Below are positions 33,901 through 49,862 of a DNA stretch of 64,000 nt, one piece after another (positions within the stretch are counted from its first letter, which is position 1; every line of letters begins with the position of its first letter). A model generated the notes under the pieces. It was not told where the DNA came from and ran no database searches. It saw only the letters and a list, made by a program, of their open reading frames with translations. The stretch comes from Galeruca laticollis (taxonomy: Eukaryota; Arthropoda; Insecta; Coleoptera; Chrysomelidae). A program made the translations under genes and the position numbers. The stretch spans positions 62,001-126,000 of the forward strand of contig OY998180.1 in NCBI GenBank assembly GCA_963921935.1, written 5' to 3'.

Positions 33901-36900
33901 TGATGAAACAACTTTCCCTAGACATTTACAAACATAAAATGTGAGATAGTAATGAAAAAGAATGCGCGGAGGGAAATTCACCCTCTTAGAAAATTCTCAA
34001 GGGAATGTTACTACTCCACAACGACTCTATATCGATTCTTATGAATTTTCCCCAAATATGATGATGAAACAACTTTACCTAGACAGTTGAAAAAATAAAA
34101 TGTTAAGATATTAACGAAAACGAGTAGGTGGGGTGAATTTTACCATTTTAGAAAAATGTTGCAGGAACGGGACCACCACACAACAATTCTATATCGATCC
34201 TAATATATTTTCTATAAGTTTGATGATGAAACAACTTTCCCTAGACATTTACAAAAATAAAATGTAAGATAGTAATGAAAAAGAATGCGCGGGGGGGAAT
34301 TTACCCTCTTAGAAAAATCTTAAGGGAATATGACTACCTCACAACTATTCTATATCGATACTTATAAATTTTCCATAAATATGACGATGAAAAAACTTTT
34401 CCCTGACAGTTAAGAAAATAAAATGTGAGAAGCTAATGAAAAATAGTTGGTGTGGTGAATTTCACCCTCTTAGAAAATTCTTAAGGGAATGTTACTACTC
34501 CACAACGATTCTATATAGATTCTTCTGAATTTTCCCCAAATATGATGATGAAAAAACTTTTCATACGACAGTTGAAAAAATAAGATGTTAAGATATTAAC
34601 GAAAACGAGTAGGTGGGGTGAATTTCACCCTCTTAGAAAAATGGTAAATGAACGGGACCACCACACAACAATTCTATATCGATCCTAATATATTTTCTAT
34701 AAGTGTGATGATGAAACAACTTTCCCTAGACATTTACAAAAAAAAAATGTAAGATAGTAATGAAAAAGAATGCGCGGGGGGGAATTTGCCCTCTTAGAAA
34801 AATCTTAAGGGAATGTGACTACTTCACAACTATTCTATATCGATTCTTATAAATTTTCCATAAATATGACGATGAAAAAACTTTTCCCTGACAGTTAAAA
34901 AAATAAAATGTGAGAATCTAATGAAAAATAGTTGATGTGGTGAATTTCATCCTCTTAGAAAATTCTTAAGGGAATGTTACTACTCCACAACTATTCTATA
35001 TAGATTCTTTTGAATTTTCCCCAAATATGATGATGAAACAACTTTACCTAGACAGTTGAAAAAATAAAATGTTAAGATATTAACGAAAACGAGTAGGTGG
35101 GGTGAATTTTACCATTTTAGAAAAATGTTAAAGGAACGGGACCACCACACAACAATTCTATATCAATTCTAATGTATTTTCTATAAGTTTGATGATGAAA
35201 CAACTTTCCCTAGACATTTACAAACATAAAATGTGAGATAGTAATGAAAAAGAATGCGCGGAGGGAAATTCACCCTCTTAGAAAATTCTTAAGGGAATGT
35301 TACTACTCCACAACGACTCTATATCGATTCTTATGAATTTTCCCCAAATATGATGATGAAACAACTTTACCTAGACAGTTGAAAAAATAAAATGTTAAGA
35401 TATTAACGAAAACGAGTAGGTGGGGTGAATTTTACCATTTTAGAAAAATGTTGCAGGAACGGGACCACCACACAACAATTCTATATCGATCCTAATATAT
35501 TTTCTATAAGTTTGATGATGAAACAACTTTCCCTAGACATTTACAAAAATAAAATGTAAGATAGTAATGAAAAAGAATGCGCGGGGGGGAATTTACCCTC
35601 TTAGAAAAATCTTAAGGGAATATGACTACCTCACAACTATTCTATATCGATACTTATAAATTTTCCATAAATATGACGATGAAAAAACTTTTCCCTGACA
35701 GTTAAAAAAATAAAATGTGAGAAGCTAATGAAAAATAGTTGGTGTGGTGAATTTCACCCTCTTAGAAAATTCTTAAGGGAATGTTACTACTCCACAACGA
35801 TTCTATATAGATTCTTCTGAATTTTCCCCAAATATGATGATGAAACAACTTTACCTAGACAGTTGAAAAAATAAAATGTTAAGATATTAACGAAAACGAG
35901 TAGGTGGGGTGAATTTTACCATTTTAGAAAAATGTTAAAGGAACGGGACCACCACACAACAATTCTATATCAATTCTAATGTATTTTCTATAAGTTTGAT
36001 GATGAAACAACTTTCCCTAGACATTTACAAACATAAAATGTGAGATAGTAATGAAAAAGAATGCGCGGAGGGAAATTCACCCTCTTAGAAAATTCTTAAG
36101 GGAATGTTACTACTCCACAACGACTCTATATCGATTCTTATGAATTTTCCCCAAATATGATGATGAAACAACTTTACCTAGACAGTTGAAAAAATAAAAT
36201 GTTAAGATATTAACGAAAACGAGTAGGTGGGGTGAATTTTACCATTTTAGAAAAATGTTAAAGGAACGGGACCACCACACAACAATTCTATATCAATTCT
36301 AATGTATTTTCTATAAGTTTGATGATGAAACAACTTTCCCTAGACATTTACAAACATAAAATGTGAGATAGTAATGAAAAAGAATGCGCGGAGGGAAATT
36401 CACCCTCTTAGAAAATTCTTAAGGGATTGTTACTACTCCACAACGACTCTATATCGATTCTTATGAATTTTCCCCAAATATGATGATGAAACAACTTTAC
36501 CTAGACAGTTGAAAAAATAAAATGTTAAGATATTAACGAAAACGAGTAGGTGGGATGAATTTTACCATTTTAGAAAAATGTTAAAGGAACGGGACCACCA
36601 CACAACAATTCTATATCAATTCTAATGTATTTTCTATAAGTTTGATGATGAAACAACTTTCCCTAGACATTTACAAACATAAAATGTGAGATAGTAATGA
36701 AAAAGAATGCGCGGAGGGAAATTCACACTCTTAGAAAATTCTTAATGGAATGTTACTACTGCACAACGATTCTATATAGATTCTTATGAATTTTCCCCAA
36801 ATATAATGATGAAACAACTTTACCTAGACAGTTGAAAAAATAAAATGTTAAGATATTAACGAAAACGAGTAGGTGGGGTGAATTTCACTCTCTTAGAAAA

Positions 36901-37240
36901 ATGTTGAAGAACGGGACCACCACACAACAATTCTATATCGATCCTAATATATTTTCTATAAGTTTGATGATGAAACGACATTTCTTAGAGTTAAAATATA
37001 AAATGCGAGTAAGTGGGGTGAATCTCACCCTCTTAGAAAAATGTTAAAGGAACGTGACCACCACACAACAATTCCATATCGATTCAAATATATTTTCTAT
37101 ATATTTTAATGATGAAACGACTTTTCCCAGACAGTTAAAAAAATAAAATGTGAGAAGCTAATGAAAAATAGTTGGTGTGGTGAATTTCACCCTCTTAGAA
37201 AATACTTAAGGGAATGTGAATACTCCACAACGATTCTATA
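30930..37240. repeat. HOR copy 2, short form (6,311 bp)
   Basis: About 40 monomers, including several diagnostic short ones: GAGGGAAATGGGAATG (about 31965), AACTTCCCTGACAG (about 32363), GATATTCACCCTC (about 32560), ACGACATTTCTTAG (about 33136). It contains an internal 1,292-bp duplication marked by TTGCAGGAACGG. Confidence 0.9.
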
Positions 37241-40200
37241 TTGATTCTTACGATGATGAAAAAACTTTTCATACGACAGAAGAAAAAATTAGATGTTAAG
37301 ATATTAACGGAAACGAGTAGGTGGGGTGAATTTCACTCTCTTAGAAAAATGTTGAAGAACGGGACCACCACACAACAATTCTATATCGATCCTAATATAT
37401 TTTCTATAAGTTTGATGATGAAACGACATTTCTTAGAGTTAAAATATAAAATGCGAGTAAGTGGGGTGAATCTCACCCTCTTAGAAAAATGTTAAAGGAA
37501 CGTGACCACCACACAACAATTCTATATCAATTCAAATATATTTTCTATATATTTTAATGATGAAACGACTTTTCCCAGACAGTTAAAAAAATAAAATGTG
37601 AGAAGCTAATGAAAAATAGTTGGTGTGGTGAATTTCACCCTCTTAGAAAATACTTAAGGGAATGTGACTACTCCACAACGATTCTATATAGATTCTTATG
37701 AATTTTCCCCAAATATGATGATGAAACAACTTTACCTAGACAGTTGAAAAAATAAAATGTTAAGATATTAACGAAAACGAGTAGGTGGGGTGAATTTTAC
37801 CATTTTAGAAAAATGTTAAAGGAATGGGACCACCACACAACAATTCTATATCAATTCTAATGTATTTTCTATAAGTTTGATGATGAAACAACTTTCCCTA
37901 GACATTTACAAACATAAAATGTGAGATAGTAATGAAAAAGAATGCGCGGAGGGAAATTCACCCTCTTAGAAAATTCTTAAGGGAATGTTACTACTCCACA
38001 ACGACTCTATATCGATTCTTATGGATTTTCCCCAAATATGATGATGAAACAACTTTACCTAGACAGTTGAAAAAATAAAATGTTAAGATATTAACGAAAA
38101 CGAGTAGGTGGGGTGAATTTTACCATTTTAGAAAAATGTTAAAGGAACGGGACCACCACACAACAATTCTATATCAATTCTAATGTATTTTCTATAAGTT
38201 TGATGATGAAACAACTTTCCCTAGACATTTACAAATATAAAATGTGAGATAGTAATGAAAAAGAATGCGCGGAGGGAAATGGGAATGTTACTACTCCACA
38301 ACGACTCTATATCGATTCTTATGAATTTTCCTCAAATATGATGATGAAACAACTTTACCTAGACAGTTGAAAAAATAAAATGTTAAGATATTAACGAAAA
38401 CGAGTAGGTGGGATGAATTTTACCATTTTAGAAAAATGTTAAAGGAACGGGACCACCACACAACAATTCTATATCGATCCTAATATATTTTCTATAAGTT
38501 TGATGATGAAACAACTTTCCCTAGACATTTACAAAAATAAAATGTAAGATAGTAATGAAAAAGAATGCGCGGGGGGGAATTTACCCTCTTAGAAAAATCT
38601 TAAGGGAATATGACTACCTCACAACTATTCTATATCGATTCTTATAAATTTTCCATAAATATGACGATGAAAAAACTTCCCTGACAGTTAAAAAAATAAA
38701 ATGTGAGAAGCTAATGAAAAATAGTTGGTGTGGTGAATTTCACCCTCTTAGAAAATTCTTAAGGGAATGTTACTACTCCACAACGATTCTATATAGATTC
38801 TTCTGAATTTTCCCCAAATATGATGATGAAACAACTTTTCCTAGACAGTTGAAAAAATAAAATGTTAAGATATTCACCCTCTTAGAAAAGTGGTAAATGA
38901 ACGGGACCACCACACAACAATTCTATATCGATCCTAATATATTTTCTATAAGTGTGATGATGAAACAACTTTCCCTAGACATTTACAAAAATAAAATGTA
39001 AGATAGTAATGAAAAAGAATGCGCCGGGGGAATTTACCCTCTTAGAAAAATCTTAAGGGAATGTGACTACTTCACAACTATTCTATATCGATTCTTATAA
39101 ATTTTCCATAAATATGACGAAGAAAAAACTTTTCCCTGACAGTTAAAAAAATAAAATGTGAGAATCTAATGAAAAATAGTTGATGTGGTGAATTTCTTCC
39201 TCTTAGAAAATTCTTAAGGGAATGTTACTACTCCACAACGACTCTATATCGATTCTTATGAATTTTCCCCAAATATGATGATGAAACAACTTTACCTAGA
39301 CAGTTGAAAAAATAAAATGTTAAGATATTAACGAAAACGAGTAGGTGGGGTGAATTTCACTCTCTTAGAAAAATGTTGAAGAACGGGACCACCACACAAC
39401 AATTCTATATCGATCCTAATATATTTTCTATAAGTTTGATGATGAAACGACATTTCTTAGAGTTAAAATATAAAATGCGAGTAAGTGGGGTGAATCTCAC
39501 CATCTTAGAAAAATGTTAAAGGAACGTGACCACCACACAACAATTCTATATCGATTCAAATATATTTTCTATATATTTTAATGATGAAACGACTTTTCCC
39601 AGACAGTTAAAAAAATAAAATGTGAGAAGCTAATGAAAAATAGTTGGTGTGGTGAATTTCACCCTCTTAGAAAATACTTAAGGGAATGTGACTACTCCAC
39701 AACGATTCTATATTGATTCTTACGATGATGAAAAAACTTTTCATACGACAGTTGAAAAAATAAGATGTTAAGATATTAACGGAAACGAGTAGGTGGGGTG
39801 AATTTTACCATTTTAGAAAAATATTAAAGGAACGGGACCACCACACAACAATTCTATATCAATTCTAATGTATTTTCTATAAGTTTGATGATGAAACAAC
39901 TTTCCCTAGACATTTACAAACATAAAATGTGAGATAGTAATGAAAAAGAATGCGCGGAGGGAAATTCACCCTCTTAGAAAATTCTTAAGGGAATGTTACT
40001 ACTCCACAACGACTCTATATCGATTCTTATGAATTTTCCCCAAATATGATGATGAAACAACTTTACCTAGACAGTTGAAAAAATAAAATGTTAAGATATC
40101 AACGAAAACGAGTAGGTGGGGTGAATTTTACCATTTTAGAAAAATGTTAAAGGAACGGGACCCCCACACAACAATTCTATATCAATTCTAATGTATTTTC

Positions 40201-43200
40201 TGTAAGTTTGATGATGAAACAACTTTCCCTAGACATTTACAAACATAAAATGTGAGATAGTAATGAAAAAGAATGCGCGGAGGGAAATTCACCCTCTTAG
40301 AAAATTCTCAAGGGAATGTTACTACTCCACAACGACTCTATATCGATTCTTATGAATTTTCCCCAAATATGATGATGAAACAACTTTACCTAGACAGTTG
40401 AAAAAATAAAATGTTAAGATATTAACGAAAACGAGTTGGTGGGGTGAATTTTACCATTTTAGAAAAATGTTGCAGGAACGGGACCACCACACAACAATTC
40501 TATATCGATCCTAATATATTTTCTATAAGTTTGATGATGAAACAACTTTCCCTAGACATTTACAAAAATAAAATGTAAGATAGTAATGAAAAAGAATGCG
40601 CGGGGGGGAATTTACCCTCTTAGAAAAATCTTAAGGGAATATGACTACCTCACAACTATTCTATATCGATACTTATAAATTTTCCATAAATATGACGATG
40701 AAAAAACTTTTCCCTGACAGTTAAGAAAATAAAATGTGAGAAGCTAATGAAAAATAGTTGGTGTGGTGAATTTCACCCTCTTAGAAAATTCTTAAGGGAA
40801 TGTTACTACTCCACAACGATTCTATATAGATTCTTCTGAATTTTCCCCAAATATGATGATGAAAAAACTTTTCATACGACAGTTGAAAAAATAAGATGTT
40901 AAGATATTAACGAAAACGAGTAGGTGGGGTGAATTTCACCCTCTTAGAAAAATGGTAAATGAACGGGACCACCACACAACAATTCTATATCGATCCTAAT
41001 ATATTTTCTATAAGTGTGATGATGAAACAACTTTCCCTAGACATTTACAAAAAAAAAATGTAAGATAGTAATGAAAAAGAATGCGCGGGGGGGAATTTGC
41101 CCTCTTAGAAAAATCTTAAGGGAATGTGACTACTTCACAACTATTCTATATCGATTCTTATAAATTTTCCATAAATATGACGATGAAAAAACTTTTCCCT
41201 GACAGTTAAAAAAATAAAATGTGAGAATCTAATGAAAAATAGTTGATGTGGTGAATTTCATCCTCTTAGAAAATTCTTAAGGGAATGTTACTACTCCACA
41301 ACTATTCTATATAGATTCTTTTGAATTTTCCCCAAATATGATGATGAAACAACTTTACCTAGACAGTTGAAAAAATAAAATGTTAAGATATTAACGAAAA
41401 CGAGTAGGTGGGGTGAATTTTACCATTTTAGAAAAATGTTAAAGGAACGGGACCACCACACAACAATTCTATATCAATTCTAATGTATTTTCTATAAGTT
41501 TGATGATGAAACAACTTTCCCTAGACATTTACAAACATAAAATGTGAGATAGTAATGAAAAAGAATGCGCGGAGGGAAATTCACCCTCTTAGAAAATTCT
41601 TAAGGGAATGTTACTACTCCACAACGACTCTATATCGATTCTTATGAATTTTCCCCAAATATGATGATGAAACAACTTTACCTAGACAGTTGAAAAAATA
41701 AAATGTTAAGATATTAACGAAAACGAGTAGGTGGGGTGAATTTTACCATTTTAGAAAAATGTTGCAGGAACGGGACCACCACACAACAATTCTATATCGA
41801 TCCTAATATATTTTCTATAAGTTTGATGATGAAACAACTTTCCCTAGACATTTACAAAAATAAAATGTAAGATAGTAATGAAAAAGAATGCGCGGGGGGG
41901 AATTTACCCTCTTAGAAAAATCTTAAGGGAATATGACTACCTCACAACTATTCTATATCGATACTTATAAATTTTCCATAAATATGACGATGAAAAAACT
42001 TTTCCCTGACAGTTAAAAAAATAAAATGTGAGAAGCTAATGAAAAATAGTTGGTGTGGTGAATTTCACCCTCTTAGAAAATTCTTAAGGGAATGTTACTA
42101 CTCCACAACGATTCTATATAGATTCTTCTGAATTTTCCCCAAATATGATGATGAAACAACTTTACCTAGACAGTTGAAAAAATAAAATGTTAAGATATTA
42201 ACGAAAACGAGTAGGTGGGGTGAATTTTACCATTTTAGAAAAATGTTAAAGGAACGGGACCACCACACAACAATTCTATATCAATTCTAATGTATTTTCT
42301 ATAAGTTTGATGATGAAACAACTTTCCCTAGACATTTACAAACATAAAATGTGAGATAGTAATGAAAAAGAATGCGCGGAGGGAAATTCACCCTCTTAGA
42401 AAATTCTTAAGGGAATGTTACTACTCCACAACGACTCTATATCGATTCTTATGAATTTTCCCCAAATATGATGATGAAACAACTTTACCTAGACAGTTGA
42501 AAAAATAAAATGTTAAGATATTAACGAAAACGAGTAGGTGGGGTGAATTTTACCATTTTAGAAAAATGTTAAAGGAACGGGACCACCACACAACAATTCT
42601 ATATCAATTCTAATGTATTTTCTATAAGTTTGATGATGAAACAACTTTCCCTAGACATTTACAAACATAAAATGTGAGATAGTAATGAAAAAGAATGCGC
42701 GGAGGGAAATTCACCCTCTTAGAAAATTCTTAAGGGATTGTTACTACTCCACAACGACTCTATATCGATTCTTATGAATTTTCCCCAAATATGATGATGA
42801 AACAACTTTACCTAGACAGTTGAAAAAATAAAATGTTAAGATATTAACGAAAACGAGTAGGTGGGATGAATTTTACCATTTTAGAAAAATGTTAAAGGAA
42901 CGGGACCACCACACAACAATTCTATATCAATTCTAATGTATTTTCTATAAGTTTGATGATGAAACAACTTTCCCTAGACATTTACAAACATAAAATGTGA
43001 GATAGTAATGAAAAAGAATGCGCGGAGGGAAATTCACACTCTTAGAAAATTCTTAATGGAATGTTACTACTGCACAACGATTCTATATAGATTCTTATGA
43101 ATTTTCCCCAAATATAATGATGAAACAACTTTACCTAGACAGTTGAAAAAATAAAATGTTAAGATATTAACGAAAACGAGTAGGTGGGGTGAATTTCACT

Positions 43201-43551
43201 CTCTTAGAAAAATGTTGAAGAACGGGACCACCACACAACAATTCTATATCGATCCTAATATATTTTCTATAAGTTTGATGATGAAACGACATTTCTTAGA
43301 GTTAAAATATAAAATGCGAGTAAGTGGGGTGAATCTCACCCTCTTAGAAAAATGTTAAAGGAACGTGACCACCACACAACAATTCCATATCGATTCAAAT
43401 ATATTTTCTATATATTTTAATGATGAAACGACTTTTCCCAGACAGTTAAAAAAATAAAATGTGAGAAGCTAATGAAAAATAGTTGGTGTGGTGAATTTCA
43501 CCCTCTTAGAAAATACTTAAGGGAATGTGAATACTCCACAACGATTCTATA
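37241..43551. repeat. HOR copy 3, short form (6,311 bp)
   Basis: Same length and order as copies 2 and 4. One private difference noticed by eye is ACGAGTTGGT at 40431-40440, where the other copies have ACGAGTAGGT. Confidence 0.9.
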
Positions 43552-46500
43552 TTGATTCTTACGATGATGAAAAAACTTTTCATACGACAGAAGAAAAAAT
43601 TAGATGTTAAGATATTAACGGAAACGAGTAGGTGGGGTGAATTTCACTCTCTTAGAAAAATGTTGAAGAACGGGACCACCACACAACAATTCTATATCGA
43701 TCCTAATATATTTTCTATAAGTTTGATGATGAAACGACATTTCTTAGAGTTAAAATATAAAATGCGAGTAAGTGGGGTGAATCTCACCCTCTTAGAAAAA
43801 TGTTAAAGGAACGTGACCACCACACAACAATTCTATATCAATTCAAATATATTTTCTATATATTTTAATGATGAAACGACTTTTCCCAGACAGTTAAAAA
43901 AATAAAATGTGAGAAGCTAATGAAAAATAGTTGGTGTGGTGAATTTCACCCTCTTAGAAAATACTTAAGGGAATGTGACTACTCCACAACGATTCTATAT
44001 AGATTCTTATGAATTTTCCCCAAATATGATGATGAAACAACTTTACCTAGACAGTTGAAAAAATAAAATGTTAAGATATTAACGAAAACGAGTAGGTGGG
44101 GTGAATTTTACCATTTTAGAAAAATGTTAAAGGAATGGGACCACCACACAACAATTCTATATCAATTCTAATGTATTTTCTATAAGTTTGATGATGAAAC
44201 AACTTTCCCTAGACATTTACAAACATAAAATGTGAGATAGTAATGAAAAAGAATGCGCGGAGGGAAATTCACCCTCTTAGAAAATTCTTAAGGGAATGTT
44301 ACTACTCCACAACGACTCTATATCGATTCTTATGGATTTTCCCCAAATATGATGATGAAACAACTTTACCTAGACAGTTGAAAAAATAAAATGTTAAGAT
44401 ATTAACGAAAACGAGTAGGTGGGGTGAATTTTACCATTTTAGAAAAATGTTAAAGGAACGGGACCACCACACAACAATTCTATATCAATTCTAATGTATT
44501 TTCTATAAGTTTGATGATGAAACAACTTTCCCTAGACATTTACAAATATAAAATGTGAGATAGTAATGAAAAAGAATGCGCGGAGGGAAATGGGAATGTT
44601 ACTACTCCACAACGACTCTATATCGATTCTTATGAATTTTCCTCAAATATGATGATGAAACAACTTTACCTAGACAGTTGAAAAAATAAAATGTTAAGAT
44701 ATTAACGAAAACGAGTAGGTGGGATGAATTTTACCATTTTAGAAAAATGTTAAAGGAACGGGACCACCACACAACAATTCTATATCGATCCTAATATATT
44801 TTCTATAAGTTTGATGATGAAACAACTTTCCCTAGACATTTACAAAAATAAAATGTAAGATAGTAATGAAAAAGAATGCGCGGGGGGGAATTTACCCTCT
44901 TAGAAAAATCTTAAGGGAATATGACTACCTCACAACTATTCTATATCGATTCTTATAAATTTTCCATAAATATGACGATGAAAAAACTTCCCTGACAGTT
45001 AAAAAAATAAAATGTGAGAAGCTAATGAAAAATAGTTGGTGTGGTGAATTTCACCCTCTTAGAAAATTCTTAAGGGAATGTTACTACTCCACAACGATTC
45101 TATATAGATTCTTCTGAATTTTCCCCAAATATGATGATGAAACAACTTTTCCTAGACAGTTGAAAAAATAAAATGTTAAGATATTCACCCTCTTAGAAAA
45201 GTGGTAAATGAACGGGACCACCACACAACAATTCTATATCGATCCTAATATATTTTCTATAAGTGTGATGATGAAACAACTTTCCCTAGACATTTACAAA
45301 AATAAAATGTAAGATAGTAATGAAAAAGAATGCGCCGGGGGAATTTACCCTCTTAGAAAAATCTTAAGGGAATGTGACTACTTCACAACTATTCTATATC
45401 GATTCTTATAAATTTTCCATAAATATGACGAAGAAAAAACTTTTCCCTGACAGTTAAAAAAATAAAATGTGAGAATCTAATGAAAAATAGTTGATGTGGT
45501 GAATTTCTTCCTCTTAGAAAATTCTTAAGGGAATGTTACTACTCCACAACGACTCTATATCGATTCTTATGAATTTTCCCCAAATATGATGATGAAACAA
45601 CTTTACCTAGACAGTTGAAAAAATAAAATGTTAAGATATTAACGAAAACGAGTAGGTGGGGTGAATTTCACTCTCTTAGAAAAATGTTGAAGAACGGGAC
45701 CACCACACAACAATTCTATATCGATCCTAATATATTTTCTATAAGTTTGATGATGAAACGACATTTCTTAGAGTTAAAATATAAAATGCGAGTAAGTGGG
45801 GTGAATCTCACCATCTTAGAAAAATGTTAAAGGAACGTGACCACCACACAACAATTCTATATCGATTCAAATATATTTTCTATATATTTTAATGATGAAA
45901 CGACTTTTCCCAGACAGTTAAAAAAATAAAATGTGAGAAGCTAATGAAAAATAGTTGGTGTGGTGAATTTCACCCTCTTAGAAAATACTTAAGGGAATGT
46001 GACTACTCCACAACGATTCTATATTGATTCTTACGATGATGAAAAAACTTTTCATACGACAGTTGAAAAAATAAGATGTTAAGATATTAACGGAAACGAG
46101 TAGGTGGGGTGAATTTTACCATTTTAGAAAAATATTAAAGGAACGGGACCACCACACAACAATTCTATATCAATTCTAATGTATTTTCTATAAGTTTGAT
46201 GATGAAACAACTTTCCCTAGACATTTACAAACATAAAATGTGAGATAGTAATGAAAAAGAATGCGCGGAGGGAAATTCACCCTCTTAGAAAATTCTTAAG
46301 GGAATGTTACTACTCCACAACGACTCTATATCGATTCTTATGAATTTTCCCCAAATATGATGATGAAACAACTTTACCTAGACAGTTGAAAAAATAAAAT
46401 GTTAAGATATCAACGAAAACGAGTAGGTGGGGTGAATTTTACCATTTTAGAAAAATGTTAAAGGAACGGGACCCCCACACAACAATTCTATATCAATTCT

Positions 46501-49500
46501 AATGTATTTTCTGTAAGTTTGATGATGAAACAACTTTCCCTAGACATTTACAAACATAAAATGTGAGATAGTAATGAAAAAGAATGCGCGGAGGGAAATT
46601 CACCCTCTTAGAAAATTCTCAAGGGAATGTTACTACTCCACAACGACTCTATATCGATTCTTATGAATTTTCCCCAAATATGATGATGAAACAACTTTAC
46701 CTAGACAGTTGAAAAAATAAAATGTTAAGATATTAACGAAAACGAGTAGGTGGGGTGAATTTTACCATTTTAGAAAAATGTTGCAGGAACGGGACCACCA
46801 CACAACAATTCTATATCGATCCTAATATATTTTCTATAAGTTTGATGATGAAACAACTTTCCCTAGACATTTACAAAAATAAAATGTAAGATAGTAATGA
46901 AAAAGAATGCGCGGGGGGGAATTTACCCTCTTAGAAAAATCTTAAGGGAATATGACTACCTCACAACTATTCTATATCGATACTTATAAATTTTCCATAA
47001 ATATGACGATGAAAAAACTTTTCCCTGACAGTTAAGAAAATAAAATGTGAGAAGCTAATGAAAAATAGTTGGTGTGGTGAATTTCACCCTCTTAGAAAAT
47101 TCTTAAGGGAATGTTACTACTCCACAACGATTCTATATAGATTCTTCTGAATTTTCCCCAAATATGATGATGAAAAAACTTTTCATACGACAGTTGAAAA
47201 AATAAGATGTTAAGATATTAACGAAAACGAGTAGGTGGGGTGAATTTCACCCTCTTAGAAAAATGGTAAATGAACGGGACCACCACACAACAATTCTATA
47301 TCGATCCTAATATATTTTCTATAAGTGTGATGATGAAACAACTTTCCCTAGACATTTACAAAAAAAAAATGTAAGATAGTAATGAAAAAGAATGCGCGGG
47401 GGGGAATTTGCCCTCTTAGAAAAATCTTAAGGGAATGTGACTACTTCACAACTATTCTATATCGATTCTTATAAATTTTCCATAAATATGACGATGAAAA
47501 AACTTTTCCCTGACAGTTAAAAAAATAAAATGTGAGAATCTAATGAAAAATAGTTGATGTGGTGAATTTCATCCTCTTAGAAAATTCTTAAGGGAATGTT
47601 ACTACTCCACAACTATTCTATATAGATTCTTTTGAATTTTCCCCAAATATGATGATGAAACAACTTTACCTAGACAGTTGAAAAAATAAAATGTTAAGAT
47701 ATTAACGAAAACGAGTAGGTGGGGTGAATTTTACCATTTTAGAAAAATGTTAAAGGAACGGGACCACCACACAACAATTCTATATCAATTCTAATGTATT
47801 TTCTATAAGTTTGATGATGAAACAACTTTCCCTAGACATTTACAAACATAAAATGTGAGATAGTAATGAAAAAGAATGCGCGGAGGGAAATTCACCCTCT
47901 TAGAAAATTCTTAAGGGAATGTTACTACTCCACAACGACTCTATATCGATTCTTATGAATTTTCCCCAAATATGATGATGAAACAACTTTACCTAGACAG
48001 TTGAAAAAATAAAATGTTAAGATATTAACGAAAACGAGTAGGTGGGGTGAATTTTACCATTTTAGAAAAATGTTGCAGGAACGGGACCACCACACAACAA
48101 TTCTATATCGATCCTAATATATTTTCTATAAGTTTGATGATGAAACAACTTTCCCTAGACATTTACAAAAATAAAATGTAAGATAGTAATGAAAAAGAAT
48201 GCGCGGGGGGGAATTTACCCTCTTAGAAAAATCTTAAGGGAATATGACTACCTCACAACTATTCTATATCGATACTTATAAATTTTCCATAAATATGACG
48301 ATGAAAAAACTTTTCCCTGACAGTTAAAAAAATAAAATGTGAGAAGCTAATGAAAAATAGTTGGTGTGGTGAATTTCACCCTCTTAGAAAATTCTTAAGG
48401 GAATGTTACTACTCCACAACGATTCTATATAGATTCTTCTGAATTTTCCCCAAATATGATGATGAAACAACTTTACCTAGACAGTTGAAAAAATAAAATG
48501 TTAAGATATTAACGAAAACGAGTAGGTGGGGTGAATTTTACCATTTTAGAAAAATGTTAAAGGAACGGGACCACCACACAACAATTCTATATCAATTCTA
48601 ATGTATTTTCTATAAGTTTGATGATGAAACAACTTTCCCTAGACATTTACAAACATAAAATGTGAGATAGTAATGAAAAAGAATGCGCGGAGGGAAATTC
48701 ACCCTCTTAGAAAATTCTTAAGGGAATGTTACTACTCCACAACGACTCTATATCGATTCTTATGAATTTTCCCCAAATATGATGATGAAACAACTTTACC
48801 TAGACAGTTGAAAAAATAAAATGTTAAGATATTAACGAAAACGAGTAGGTGGGGTGAATTTTACCATTTTAGAAAAATGTTAAAGGAACGGGACCACCAC
48901 ACAACAATTCTATATCAATTCTAATGTATTTTCTATAAGTTTGATGATGAAACAACTTTCCCTAGACATTTACAAACATAAAATGTGAGATAGTAATGAA
49001 AAAGAATGCGCGGAGGGAAATTCACCCTCTTAGAAAATTCTTAAGGGATTGTTACTACTCCACAACGACTCTATATCGATTCTTATGAATTTTCCCCAAA
49101 TATGATGATGAAACAACTTTACCTAGACAGTTGAAAAAATAAAATGTTAAGATATTAACGAAAACGAGTAGGTGGGATGAATTTTACCATTTTAGAAAAA
49201 TGTTAAAGGAACGGGACCACCACACAACAATTCTATATCAATTCTAATGTATTTTCTATAAGTTTGATGATGAAACAACTTTCCCTAGACATTTACAAAC
49301 ATAAAATGTGAGATAGTAATGAAAAAGAATGCGCGGAGGGAAATTCACACTCTTAGAAAATTCTTAATGGAATGTTACTACTGCACAACGATTCTATATA
49401 GATTCTTATGAATTTTCCCCAAATATAATGATGAAACAACTTTACCTAGACAGTTGAAAAAATAAAATGTTAAGATATTAACGAAAACGAGTAGGTGGGG

Positions 49501-49862
49501 TGAATTTCACTCTCTTAGAAAAATGTTGAAGAACGGGACCACCACACAACAATTCTATATCGATCCTAATATATTTTCTATAAGTTTGATGATGAAACGA
49601 CATTTCTTAGAGTTAAAATATAAAATGCGAGTAAGTGGGGTGAATCTCACCCTCTTAGAAAAATGTTAAAGGAACGTGACCACCACACAACAATTCCATA
49701 TCGATTCAAATATATTTTCTATATATTTTAATGATGAAACGACTTTTCCCAGACAGTTAAAAAAATAAAATGTGAGAAGCTAATGAAAAATAGTTGGTGT
49801 GGTGAATTTCACCCTCTTAGAAAATACTTAAGGGAATGTGAATACTCCACAACGATTCTATA
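43552..49862. repeat. HOR copy 4, short form (6,311 bp)
   Basis: Same length and order as copies 2 and 3. I noticed no private difference in the diagnostic boxes. Confidence 0.9.
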
